DNA from: Rhodobacter sp. | Lineage (GTDB): Bacteria; Pseudomonadota; Alphaproteobacteria; Rhodobacterales; Rhodobacteraceae | Length of the DNA: 64,000 nucleotides | Assembly: GCA_027490955.1 (NCBI GenBank) | Contig: JAIXXB010000004.1 | Location: 1-64,000 of the forward strand | Direction of reading: 5' to 3' | Part shown: positions 36,700 to 45,406 of the stretch, in pieces | How the letters are laid out: each line of letters begins with the position of its first letter | How positions within the stretch are numbered: the first letter of the stretch is position 1 | Position numbers and translations under genes: made by a program | The notes under the pieces: model-generated | Seen by the model: the letters and a program-made list of their open reading frames with translations, nothing else | What the model was told of the DNA's origin: nothing | Database searches by the model: none

Positions 36700-37724
36700 C
36701 CCGCCCGCAATATGATATCTTGCAGGCTGATCTGCGCACCATTGGTCAGCGTGGCAACAACCTCGCTGCCCAGCAGGATTTGGGTATTTCCAGCCGCATC
36801 GTGCCCCAAAGCGGCCGCAGGCGCATCGCCCAAAGCAGGGTCGTACAGCAGGATCAATTGGTCTTCGGCAGGGTCAAAATCGGTGATCTGCACCCCGTCA
36901 TCGCCCGCGCCAAAATGTGTGACGACAAAATCATCTGCGCCCGCATCACCATGGCCGTAATCGCCCGCGCCAAGGATCAGCACATCATCCCCCGCGCCGC
37001 CGTTTAGAAAATCGGTCGCTGTATCGGTGCCTGCGGCAGTGCTGCCATTCAACGTGTCATTGCCGACATCGCCGTAGATCTCGTCCGCCCCTGCGCCACC
37101 AGACAGATTGTCATCGCCAATTCCGCCTTCCAGCGCGTCATTGCCTGCGCCGCCCGCTATCGTGTCGGCCCCTTGCCCGCCAAACAACTGGTCATGGCCA
37201 TCACCGCCTGCAACCACATCATTGCCCGCGCCAGCATAAAGCATGTCATCGCCTGTAAACCCATCCAAGCGATCATTGCCGTTTTCACCAGAGATCAGAT
37301 CATTGCCCGTGCCGCCGTCCAAAACGTCATTGCCATCGCCGCCAAACATCTCGTCTTCGCCAAAATCGCCAAACAGCGCGTCATCGCCCGCCCGCCCGCC
37401 AAGGCTGTCATCGCCTGCACCGCCGATGATCAGATCTGATCCACCTTTGCCAAACAGCACATCTGCGCCGCCGCCGCCTGCCAAAGTCTCGCCCATATCA
37501 GGAGGGGGCGTCTCATCATCTGACTGTGGCATGCCCGCATCATCGTCATCGGCATCATCGCCCTGCCGCAGCAAAAAGCCAGAGTTTGACGCATTTTGAT
37601 CGTCATCAGCGTCGCTGTCACGCCCGCCCGTCTCATCGCGCGTCTCATCAGAGGGACTTTGCATCAGGCCATCGGCGAGAAGTCCCGCAAAAAGCGTGGC
37701 CAGAATACCAATAACTTCGATCAT
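36696..37724 (-). CDS. RTX-repeat calcium-binding protein with N-terminal membrane segment
   Basis: A 342-residue acidic protein. After a hydrophobic N-terminal helix (MIEVIGILATLFAGLLADGL) and an Asp-rich linker (residues about 25-80), a run of hemolysin-type nonapeptides GGxGxDxLx covers about residues 84-240 (for example GGAGDDSLGGRAGDDALFGD). It ends in the C-terminal domain DDFVVTHFGAGDDGVQITDF. RTX repeats bind calcium and usually mark type I secretion substrates; no HlyB/HlyD genes are nearby. The N-terminal helix suggests a membrane-tethered or export-guided form. The start is ATG 37724 with GGTGGGTG upstream. Confidence 0.85.
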   Translation of the reverse strand: MIEVIGILATLFAGLLADGLMQSPSDETRDETGGRDSDADDDQNASNSGFLLRQGDDADDDDAGMPQSDDETPPPDMGETLAGGGGADVLFGKGGSDLIIGGAGDDSLGGRAGDDALFGDFGEDEMFGGDGNDVLDGGTGNDLISGENGNDRLDGFTGDDMLYAGAGNDVVAGGDGHDQLFGGQGADTIAGGAGNDALEGGIGDDNLSGGAGADEIYGDVGNDTLNGSTAAGTDTATDFLNGGAGDDVLILGAGDYGHGDAGADDFVVTHFGAGDDGVQITDFDPAEDQLILLYDPALGDAPAAALGHDAAGNTQILLGSEVVATLTNGAQISLQDIILRAG

Positions 37725-38049
37725 ACCAACACCCACCCACCAAGCTAAACAACACAGCGCAGTGGCCACCCCGCCACCTTACCGCAGGAAACCCCACAAA
37801 ACCTAGGCTTTCGAACCAAACCCTATCACGAATCACCACGATTCTCTATCGCTGGGGTTGTTTTTCTATATGCTTGGTTAACAGATACGCCGCCGCCCAT
37901 GGATCACGCCCCAAGCGCGGCCCGCCAAAATCCCTCTTTTCTTTTGGCGCGATTTCCCCTAATGGCGCGTATCTGCCTGAAAATGGCAGCATCGGCCCTG
38001 CTGGACGACATCCCGGCTTGTGCCTTAACCCTTAAGATAGGAGATCCCG
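37725..38049. promoter_or_regulatory. Divergent intergenic region holding the rpsO leader
   Basis: These 325 bases separate the leftward RTX gene and rightward rpsO. No gene is visible. The last part must contain the rpsO promoter and leader; TAGGAG (38037-38042) is the ribosome site. The end of the leader contains CCTTAACCCTTAAGATAGG. I could not identify a promoter with confidence nor the S15 autoregulatory fold. Confidence 0.45.
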
Positions 38050-38319
38050 ATGTCGATCACTGTTGAAGAAAAAGCACGCCTTATCAAAGAATATGCCACT
38101 AAAGAAGGCGATACGGGTTCGCCCGAAGTGCAAGTTGCGATCTTGTCATCGCGCATTGCCACGCTGACCGAGCATTTCAAGGGCCACAAAAAAGACAACC
38201 ATTCGCGCCGTGGTCTTTTGATGATGGTGGCCCAGCGCCGCAAGTTGCTGGACTATGTCAAAAAGAAAGACGAAGCGCGCTATCAGTCGCTGATTGGCCG
38301 TTTGGGCCTGCGCCGCTAA
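38050..38319 (+). CDS. rpsO: 30S ribosomal protein S15
   Basis: The 89-residue S15, a primary 16S rRNA-binding protein of the platform. Diagnostic stretches are [36 protein letters not shown] and LGLRR at the end. A terminator follows at once, separating it from bciA; in most proteobacteria rpsO is directly followed by pnp. Confidence 0.98.
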   Translation: MSITVEEKARLIKEYATKEGDTGSPEVQVAILSSRIATLTEHFKGHKKDNHSRRGLLMMVAQRRKLLDYVKKKDEARYQSLIGRLGLRR

Positions 38320-38353
38320 GGTTGCACCGCAAAATCTGCGGATAAGTTTAGTC

Positions 38354-38387
38354 AAAACGCCCGTGGTGAAAACTGCGGGCGTTTTTC
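38354..38387 (+). terminator. Intrinsic terminator of rpsO
   Basis: The stem AACGCCCG (38356-38363) pairs with CGGGCGTT (38376-38383) and runs into TTTTTC. Placed 37 bases after rpsO, it is a canonical terminator that isolates rpsO from bciA. Confidence 0.9.
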
Positions 38388-38420
38388 TATGCGGGCGGTT
38401 ATGCTGGCCCAAAGGGGGCG

Positions 38421-39356
38421 ATGATGCGCGTTTTGCTTTTGGGGGCCACGGGCACGATTGGGCGGGCAACAGCGGCGGCGCTGCTGGACGCTGGGCATGA
38501 GGTGACGGCCTTTGTCCGCGCGCCCCGCGATATCGCCTGCCCCTGCATCATCGGCGATGTCACGCAAGTGGGGGCTGTTGCTGGCGCGATGCAAGGACAG
38601 GGTTTTGATGCCGTGATCTCTTGCCTTGCCAGCCGCACGGGCCTGCCTGCAGATGCGTGGGCCATTGACCACCGCGCCAATTCTATGGCGTTAAAGGCAG
38701 CGCATGCGGCGGGGGTTTCGCAGTTTGTGCTGCTGTCGGCAATCTGCGTGCAAAAACCCCTGCTGGAATTTCAGCGCGCCAAGCTGGCCTTTGAAGGCGA
38801 ATTGCAATCCAGCGGCCTGACCTATGCCATCGTCCGCCCCACTGCGTTTTTCAAATCTCTATCAGGGCAGGTGGCACGAGTGGCGGCGGGCAAGTCTTTC
38901 ATGGTGTTTGGAAATGGGCGGCTGACGGCGTGCAAGCCGATTTCTGATGCCGATCTTGCCCGTTATTTGGTGAATTGCCTGACAGACCCCGCCTTGCAAA
39001 ACCGCATCCTGCCCATTGGCGGGCGGGCGCCTGCGATAACGCCGTTGGATCAGGCGGTAATGCTGGGGGCGTTACTGGGGCGGGATGTGCGGGTGAAACA
39101 TGTGCCGCTTGCGCTGATGGACAGCATCATTGCTGTGCTGGGCGCCCTTGGCCGCCTGTCCCCGCGCCTTGCCGAAAAGGCCAATTTGGCGCGGATTGGG
39201 CGGTATTACGGGACGCAATCCATGCTGGTTTGGAACGGGCAAAGCTATAGCGCCGATGATACGCCAGAATTTGGGCAAGACACGCTGCGCGATCACTATG
39301 CCGCTTTGCTAAAGGGCGATGCGCAGGGCGATTTGGGCGCGCATGCTGTGTTTTAG
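38421..39356 (+). CDS. bciA: Divinyl (proto)chlorophyllide a 8-vinyl reductase, BciA/DVR type
   Basis: A 311-residue NAD(P)-dependent reductase of the atypical SDR/NmrA class. The N-terminal loop is LLLGATGTIGRATAAAL. Motifs shared with plant DVR and Chlorobium BciA are VISCLASRTG, FVLLSAICVQKPLLEFQRAK, IVRPTAFFKSLSGQV, CKPISDADLARY and IGRYYGTQSMLV. The enzyme reduces the C8 vinyl group of divinyl chlorophyllides in (bacterio)chlorophyll synthesis. Its presence implies a phototrophic lifestyle, although no other photosynthesis gene is in the window. AAAGGGGGCG precedes ATGATG; 38421 or 38424 may be used. It lies alone between rpsO and pnp. Confidence 0.88.
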   Translation: MMRVLLLGATGTIGRATAAALLDAGHEVTAFVRAPRDIACPCIIGDVTQVGAVAGAMQGQGFDAVISCLASRTGLPADAWAIDHRANSMALKAAHAAGVSQFVLLSAICVQKPLLEFQRAKLAFEGELQSSGLTYAIVRPTAFFKSLSGQVARVAAGKSFMVFGNGRLTACKPISDADLARYLVNCLTDPALQNRILPIGGRAPAITPLDQAVMLGALLGRDVRVKHVPLALMDSIIAVLGALGRLSPRLAEKANLARIGRYYGTQSMLVWNGQSYSADDTPEFGQDTLRDHYAALLKGDAQGDLGAHAVF

Positions 39357-39539
39357 CGGCGATTTACCTGCAAACCCCCTTCCCCCTTCCCAAAGCCCCC
39401 ATTTTCCTGTATGCGCGCGGCATCTGTGACGTGAGGCCAGCCCCCGGCCACATGCAAAGGATAGGGGGCGGCGGCAATGGGGCCGCTATTTTTGACGGGT
39501 GCTGCGGCAGGGGCTGCGCGCCTATATAGGGAACGATCA

Positions 39540-41678
39540 ATGTTCAACGTGACGAAAAAATCAATCCAGTGGGGCAATGAAACGCTGACACTGGAATCGG
39601 GCAAGGTTGCCCGTCAGGCGGATGGCTCGGTCATCGCCACTTTGGGGGATACCTCGGTGATGGCCAACGTCACCTATGCGCGCAGCGCCAAACCAGGGCA
39701 AGATTTCTTTCCCCTGACGGTGCATTATCAGGAAAAATACTATGCCGCGGGCAAAATCCCTGGTGGCTTTTTCAAACGCGAAGCACGGCCTTCGGAAAAA
39801 GAAACGCTGACCTCGCGTTTGATCGACCGCCCGATCCGCCCGCTGTTTGTAGAAGGCTTCAAGAACGAAGTTTTGGTGATGGCCACAGTGCTGTCGCATG
39901 ATCTGACCAATGACCCCGATATCGTGGCCATGATCGCAACCTCGGCTGCGCTGACCATTTCGGGCGTGCCCTTCATGGGGCCAATTGGGGCCGCGCGCGT
40001 GGGCTTCTCGAATGGCCAATATGTGCTGAACCCATCCATCGATGATATGGAAAAGCTGCGCTATAACCCTGATCAGCGCCTTGATCTGGTGATTGCTGGC
40101 ACCAAAGACGCGGTGATGATGGTCGAATCCGAAGCCTATGAATTGACCGAAGATGAAATGCTGGGCGCGGTGAAGTTTGGCCATGCCGCCATGCAACCCG
40201 TGATCGACTTGATCATCGATTTTGCCGAAGATTGCGCCAAAGAGCCGTTCGATTTCACCCCGCCCGATTACTCGGCGCTCTATGCCCGTGTCAAAGCCGC
40301 AGGCGAAACACAGATGCGCGCCGCTTTCGCCATTCGTGATAAGCAAGAGCGCAGCAATGCAATTTCAGCCGCGGTGGATGCCATCAAATCCGCCCTATCC
40401 GAGGAGGATAATGCAGATATCAATCTGGGCTCTGCGATCAAAAAGCTGGAATCGTCGATTTTGCGCGGCGATATCATCAACGGCGGCGCACGCATTGATG
40501 GGCGCGACAATAAAACAGTGCGTCCGATTGTGTCAGAAACGGGTATTCTGCCGCGCACCCACGGATCGGCCCTTTTCACCCGTGGCGAGACGCAGGGGCT
40601 GGTTGTCACCACGCTTGGCACGGGCGAAGATGAGCAGATCATCGACGCGCTGCATGGCAATTCGCGCAGCAACTTCCTGCTGCATTACAACTTCCCCCCC
40701 TATTCGGTGGGCGAAGTGGGGCGTGTAGGCTCGCCTGGCCGCCGCGAAATTGGCCATGGCAAATTGGCGTGGCGCGCGTTGCAGGCCGTTCTGCCTGCGC
40801 CAACCGATTTCCCCTATACCATTCGCGTGGTGTCAGAAATTACCGAATCCAACGGGTCTTCCTCTATGGCCTCGGTCTGCGGCGGCTCGCTCTCGATGAT
40901 GGATGCGGGTGTGCCGCTGAAAGCGCCCGTGGCTGGCGTGGCCATGGGCCTGATTTTGGAAGAAGATGGCCGCTGGGCCGTTTTGACCGATATTCTGGGC
41001 GACGAAGATCACCTTGGCGATATGGATTTCAAGGTGGCAGGCACTGCCAATGGCATCACCACGATGCAGATGGATATCAAAGTGGCGGGCATCACACCCG
41101 AGATCATGGCGCAAGCTTTGGCACAGGCCAAAGACGGGCGTTTGCATATCTTGGGCGAGATGAACAAAGCGCTGTCAGCCCCGCAAGGCTTTAGCGAATA
41201 CGCGCCAAAGATTGAAACCCTGCAAATCCCAACCGACAAAATCCGCGAAGTGATCGGGTCGGGCGGTAAGGTGATCCGCGAGATTGTGGAAACCTCGGGC
41301 GCGAAAGTGGATATCAACGACGATGGTATCATCAAAATCGCCTCGAATGACCAAGCCGCGATCAAAAAGGCCTATGATATGATCTGGTCTATCGTGGCCG
41401 AGCCTGAAGAAGGCAAGATTTACGATGGTAAAGTCGTGAAACTGGTCGATTTCGGCGCATTCGTGAACTTTTTTGGCAAACGGGACGGTCTGGTGCATGT
41501 CAGCCAAATCGCCAACAAGCGCCTGAACCACCCGAACGAGGCGCTGAAAGAAGGCCAAGATGTGAAGGTCAAACTTTTGGGCTTTGACGATCGTGGCAAG
41601 GTCAAACTGGGCATGAAAATGGTCGATCAGGAAACGGGTCTGGAAATCACCGAGGCCAAGGCCGAAGCCGAGGCATAA
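39540..41678 (+). CDS. pnp: Polyribonucleotide nucleotidyltransferase
   Basis: The 712-residue PNPase, a 3'-5' phosphorolytic exoribonuclease of the RNA degradosome. Two RNase PH domains are present ([54 protein letters not shown]), then a KH domain ([19 protein letters not shown]) and an S1 domain ([20 protein letters not shown]). The start [20 protein letters not shown] at 39540 matches the family. A strong terminator follows. Confidence 0.98.
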   Translation: MFNVTKKSIQWGNETLTLESGKVARQADGSVIATLGDTSVMANVTYARSAKPGQDFFPLTVHYQEKYYAAGKIPGGFFKREARPSEKETLTSRLIDRPIRPLFVEGFKNEVLVMATVLSHDLTNDPDIVAMIATSAALTISGVPFMGPIGAARVGFSNGQYVLNPSIDDMEKLRYNPDQRLDLVIAGTKDAVMMVESEAYELTEDEMLGAVKFGHAAMQPVIDLIIDFAEDCAKEPFDFTPPDYSALYARVKAAGETQMRAAFAIRDKQERSNAISAAVDAIKSALSEEDNADINLGSAIKKLESSILRGDIINGGARIDGRDNKTVRPIVSETGILPRTHGSALFTRGETQGLVVTTLGTGEDEQIIDALHGNSRSNFLLHYNFPPYSVGEVGRVGSPGRREIGHGKLAWRALQAVLPAPTDFPYTIRVVSEITESNGSSSMASVCGGSLSMMDAGVPLKAPVAGVAMGLILEEDGRWAVLTDILGDEDHLGDMDFKVAGTANGITTMQMDIKVAGITPEIMAQALAQAKDGRLHILGEMNKALSAPQGFSEYAPKIETLQIPTDKIREVIGSGGKVIREIVETSGAKVDINDDGIIKIASNDQAAIKKAYDMIWSIVAEPEEGKIYDGKVVKLVDFGAFVNFFGKRDGLVHVSQIANKRLNHPNEALKEGQDVKVKLLGFDDRGKVKLGMKMVDQETGLEITEAKAEAEA

Positions 41679-41700
41679 GGCCTGCAATAGGATTGCCGAA

Positions 41701-41734
41701 CAGGCCCCCGATTTTCGGGGGCCTGTTTTGTTTT
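41701..41734 (+). terminator. Intrinsic terminator of pnp (possibly bidirectional)
   Basis: A perfect 10-bp stem CAGGCCCCCG/CGGGGGCCTG (41701-41710 with 41716-41725) with loop ATTTT runs into TTTTGTTTTG. It also lies 7 bases from the stop of the convergent hrpB, and A-residues on its left side are few, so it mainly serves pnp. Confidence 0.93.
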
Positions 41735-41740
41735 GCGCGC

Positions 41741-44182
41741 CTATGTTCCCCTTGGCTTGGCCCGCAAGGTGGGTTCGGCCAAACGTGGGTCTTCTGGCCA
41801 AGGGTGGCGGGGATATTCGCCGCGCATGTCTTTGCGCACATCGGCATAAGAGGTGGCCCAAAATCGGGGGATGTCTTGGGTCACTTGAATTGGCTTTTGC
41901 CCTGGCGATAGCAGCGTCACGCGCAGAGGGGTCTTGGCCGCGCCCACCACTGGATGCTGGGTGACACCAAACATTTCTTGAATCCGTATCGCGATCGAGG
42001 GGCTATCGCCTTCGTAATCAATCGGCACATGGCGGCCCAAGGGCGTTTCAAAATGGGCAGGGGCAATACGATCAAGTGCCTGCACCTGATCCCATGACAA
42101 ACGATTTCTCAGCGCCTCGGTCATATCAAATGCGCGCAGATCCGCTTCGGTTTTGCATTTGCCCAAATAGGGCAAAAGCCAGTCTTCCGCGCTGGCCAGC
42201 AGCGCCGCATCGCTGCAATCGGGCCAATCCGCACCGCCCCCGCGCGCCAGTTCTATCCGCGCGCGCAGGCGGCGTGCGGCGGCGGTAAAGGGCAGGCCAA
42301 TGCTGCGCAACCCCTCTAGCGCGGCACGGGCGATATCTTGGGGGGTGGCCCCTGTCCACGCCTGATCGGACAACACCAGTGCGCCAAAACTTTCCTGCCT
42401 GCGCGCCAAAACTTTCCCCTCGCGGCGCGACCATATGCAGATACTGCGCCACGTGATCTGATCCCCATAGAGCGTGCGCAATTCGTCTTCGGTCAGGGCA
42501 ATGGCCCCGCGCACAGTCGCCTCGCGCGGATCACCATCTAAATCTGTTGCCACAATCAGCCGCGCCGATGATAAAGGCTGGCCCGATGCCATCACCGCGC
42601 CCTTTCCCCCCGACAACACCCAGCGCGCAGCATCGCCCGCGCGGCGCAGGCCAATACGATCAGGATAGGCAAGGGCGGCCATTTGGGCGGGTGAAAGCCC
42701 TGCGTTTTCAATACCTTGCGGCAAGGCGCGGGCAAGGCGCTTTGCCTCATCGCGTATGCGCTGCAGCGTGGGATATAAGATGGGATACGGCTGATTGCGT
42801 TCAAACTGCTTGGCATTTTGCAACGCGGCAAGGCGTAGGGCTAAATCGGCTGGCGCGCCGCGCAGCGGGTCACGTTCGCCCAGCAGGGCGGCCAAGGGCG
42901 CGGCCTCGGGCCCAGCTTTTAGCAGCATATGCCCAAGGCGCGGGTGCAGCGGAAGGGCGGTTAAAGCGCGGCCATGCTCGGTGATCCGCCCATCTTTCAA
43001 CGCACCCAGATCAGACAATAGGCTGCGCGCCTCGGCCAAGGCAGGGGCGGGCGGTGGGGTGAGAAAGGGCAGATCATCACTGCCCCATTGCGCCAGTTCC
43101 AGCGCCAGCGATGTCAGATCCGCCACTGCCATTTCGGGCGGTGGGAAAGCAGCAAGCGCCCCCTCTTCGCCCTTTGTCCATGCGCGATAGCAAATGCCTG
43201 TGGCCACGCGCCCCGCACGGCCCGCGCGCTGGGTGGCTTCGGCGCGGCTCACCCGTTCTGTGACAAGGCGCGACATGCCAGAGGCAGGATCAAACCGCGC
43301 GCGCCGCGCCCGCCCCCCATCGACCACAACCCGAATATCGGGAATGGTCAAAGAGGTTTCGGCAATGGACGTGGCCAGCACAATCTTGCGGTTTTGGCTG
43401 GGCGCAAGGGCGGCACGCTGGGCAGCAAACTCCATCGCGCCAAACAGCGGGCGAATCTCGCAGCCCGCGCAGCGCCCCGAAAGCAGGGCTTCAACTTGGC
43501 GGATTTCACCCTCGCCAGGCAAAAACACCAGCACACCGCCGGTGGTTTCCTGCACCGCCTGCACCACAAGCCCCGCCATCATGGCAGCAAAGCGCAAAGA
43601 GGCATCAGGGCTGCGCGGCAACCAACGCGTTTCAACGGGAAAGGCGCGCCCCTGCGAGGTGATGCGCGGCGCATCGCCCATCAGCGCGGCCACGGGGGCC
43701 GCATCCAGCGTCGCCGACATGGCGATAACTACCAAATCCTCGCGCAGCGCGCTGCGAATTTCCAAGGCCAGCGCAAGGCCCAAATCGGCGTTCAAACTGC
43801 GTTCGTGAAATTCGTCAAAAATCACCGCGCCAATGCCGCGCAGTTCGGGATCCGATTGGATCATCCGCGTCAAAATGCCTTCGGTGACCACTTCGATACG
43901 GGTGGCAGCGCTGGCCTTGGATTCGCCACGAATGCGGTAACCCACAGTTTGGCCAACGGCTTCGCCCAATGTTTCGGCCATACGTTCGGCCGCGGCGCGG
44001 GCGGCAAGGCGGCGCGGTTCTAGCATGATGATTCGGCCCACAACCAGCCCGCTGGCCAGCAAATCCAGCGGCACGCCCGTGGTTTTGCCTGCGCCAGGTG
44101 GTGCTTCGATCACGGCCATTTTGCGCAGCGCGATAGACTCGCGCAAGGTGGAATAAATGGCGGTGATGGGCAGATCAGCCAT
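41741..44182 (-). CDS. hrpB: ATP-dependent RNA helicase HrpB
   Basis: An 813-residue DEAH-box helicase. Motif I is APPGAGKTTGVPL, Ia EPRRLAARAAAERMA, II DEFHERS, III SAT; motifs V-VI follow (IAETSLTIPDIRVVVDGG and RAEATQRAGRAGRVATGICY). The HrpB-specific C-terminal domain ends DIPRFWATSYADVRKDMRGE. The cellular target of HrpB is not well defined. It is the last gene of the dapE-GNAT-rnr-mltB-hrpB run and converges on pnp. Confidence 0.95.
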   Translation of the reverse strand: MADLPITAIYSTLRESIALRKMAVIEAPPGAGKTTGVPLDLLASGLVVGRIIMLEPRRLAARAAAERMAETLGEAVGQTVGYRIRGESKASAATRIEVVTEGILTRMIQSDPELRGIGAVIFDEFHERSLNADLGLALALEIRSALREDLVVIAMSATLDAAPVAALMGDAPRITSQGRAFPVETRWLPRSPDASLRFAAMMAGLVVQAVQETTGGVLVFLPGEGEIRQVEALLSGRCAGCEIRPLFGAMEFAAQRAALAPSQNRKIVLATSIAETSLTIPDIRVVVDGGRARRARFDPASGMSRLVTERVSRAEATQRAGRAGRVATGICYRAWTKGEEGALAAFPPPEMAVADLTSLALELAQWGSDDLPFLTPPPAPALAEARSLLSDLGALKDGRITEHGRALTALPLHPRLGHMLLKAGPEAAPLAALLGERDPLRGAPADLALRLAALQNAKQFERNQPYPILYPTLQRIRDEAKRLARALPQGIENAGLSPAQMAALAYPDRIGLRRAGDAARWVLSGGKGAVMASGQPLSSARLIVATDLDGDPREATVRGAIALTEDELRTLYGDQITWRSICIWSRREGKVLARRQESFGALVLSDQAWTGATPQDIARAALEGLRSIGLPFTAAARRLRARIELARGGGADWPDCSDAALLASAEDWLLPYLGKCKTEADLRAFDMTEALRNRLSWDQVQALDRIAPAHFETPLGRHVPIDYEGDSPSIAIRIQEMFGVTQHPVVGAAKTPLRVTLLSPGQKPIQVTQDIPRFWATSYADVRKDMRGEYPRHPWPEDPRLAEPTLRAKPRGT

Positions 44183-44186
44183 CGGA

Positions 44187-45404
44187 TTACTTCAGCAGAT
44201 CAAGCACTTCGGTGCTGGCATAGCCGTCGGGAATGCGCCCCATACTGCGCTGCAACGCCTTGATCGCGGCCACAGACAAGGGGCCGATTTTCCCATCGGC
44301 CTGCCCCGCATAAAGCCCGCGATCCAGCAAAGCCTGTTGCATGGATTTACGTTCGTCCAGCGTCAGCGCCCGCAAATCGCGCGGCCATTCTTGAACAAAA
44401 GGCGTGCCGCCCCTGATGCGATCAGACAAATGACCCACCGCAATCACATAACTGTCAGCGCGGTTGTAGGTTTCAATCGCAGCAAAGTTATCGGTGACAA
44501 AAAACGCAGGGCCGCGCGCACCCGCAGGCAAAATGACAGAGCCCCAAGTATCGGGCAGGCTGCCACCATCGGCAGGTTTAACCCCCATCGCAGCCCAAGC
44601 ACTGGGCGGTTTTTGCGTGCGATTGCCTGCGATGTCATAGTCGAAATTCGGCGGCAAAACCACCTCGACGCCCCAAGGCAAGCCTTTTTTCCAGCCCGAT
44701 TTGGCCAAATAAGTGGCCGTAGAGGCCAAAGCATCACTTGGGTCACTATCCCAAATATTGGGCCTGTCACCGCCTGCAAAATCCACCGCCAAGGCGCGAT
44801 AACTGGAAGGCATGAATTGCGTATGCCCCATCGCCCCTGCCCAAGATCCAAACAGTTGTTCAGGTTTCACCTTGCCTTCGGCCATAGTTTGCAACAGCGC
44901 GATCAATTCAGCTTCGAAAAACGCCATGCGGCGGCCTTCATAGGCAAGGCTGGCAAGGGCGGAAATGGTGGGAATATCGCCGCGCACCGCGCCATAGGCG
45001 CTTTCCAGCCCCCAAATCGCCACCACAACACCCGCATCAACGCCAAAGCGATCTTCGATCTGACCAAGAAGTTCGGCGTTGTCTTTCAGTGCCTTACGGC
45101 CCGAAGCTATCCGATCATCCGATACTGCGCGATCCAGATAATCCCAAATCGTGCGCGTGAATTCGTCCTGACGGCGGTCTTTATCGATAACGTCAGGCAA
45201 AAGCTGAACATCCCGAAAAGCCAAATCGAACACTTGTTCAGGAATGCCCTGCGCAAGGGCACGGGTTTTGAAATTTCGCTGCCAATCTGTCAGGCCAGCG
45301 GCAGTATAGCTGTCAATAGGTGGCAAATTCGGCACCTCTGGTTGTGCGAATGCAGGTGGGTGGGCAAGCATCAGACAGGCTGCAAGGATCAAGGTCGCGC
45401 GCAT
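44187..45404 (-). CDS. Lytic murein transglycosylase (MltB/SltB3-like) with peptidoglycan-binding domain
   Basis: A 405-residue exported protein (signal MRATLILAACLMLAHPPAFA). The transglycosylase domain (about 35-330) has the catalytic Glu in VVAIWGLESAYGAVRGDIPT, plus FGSWAGAMGHTQFMPSSY and LASTATYLAKSGWKKGLPWG. A C-terminal PG_binding_1 domain (ALLDRGLYAGQADGKIGPLS) follows. The enzyme cleaves the glycan chain to make 1,6-anhydro ends. The signal could be read as lipoprotein-like (LILAAC at residues 5-10), but the site is too close to the N-terminus to be confident. Confidence 0.92.
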   Translation of the reverse strand: MRATLILAACLMLAHPPAFAQPEVPNLPPIDSYTAAGLTDWQRNFKTRALAQGIPEQVFDLAFRDVQLLPDVIDKDRRQDEFTRTIWDYLDRAVSDDRIASGRKALKDNAELLGQIEDRFGVDAGVVVAIWGLESAYGAVRGDIPTISALASLAYEGRRMAFFEAELIALLQTMAEGKVKPEQLFGSWAGAMGHTQFMPSSYRALAVDFAGGDRPNIWDSDPSDALASTATYLAKSGWKKGLPWGVEVVLPPNFDYDIAGNRTQKPPSAWAAMGVKPADGGSLPDTWGSVILPAGARGPAFFVTDNFAAIETYNRADSYVIAVGHLSDRIRGGTPFVQEWPRDLRALTLDERKSMQQALLDRGLYAGQADGKIGPLSVAAIKALQRSMGRIPDGYASTEVLDLLK

Positions 45405-45406
45405 GC

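Noticed and set aside
37000-37450. Repeat array resembling a CRISPR or satellite
   Set aside because: The periodic pattern is the coding sequence of RTX nonapeptides; the period is 27 bases without spacers.
38033-38042. CtrA-like TTAA repeats before rpsO
   Set aside because: The two TTAA half-sites are separated by 3 bases, not the 7 required for a CtrA box.
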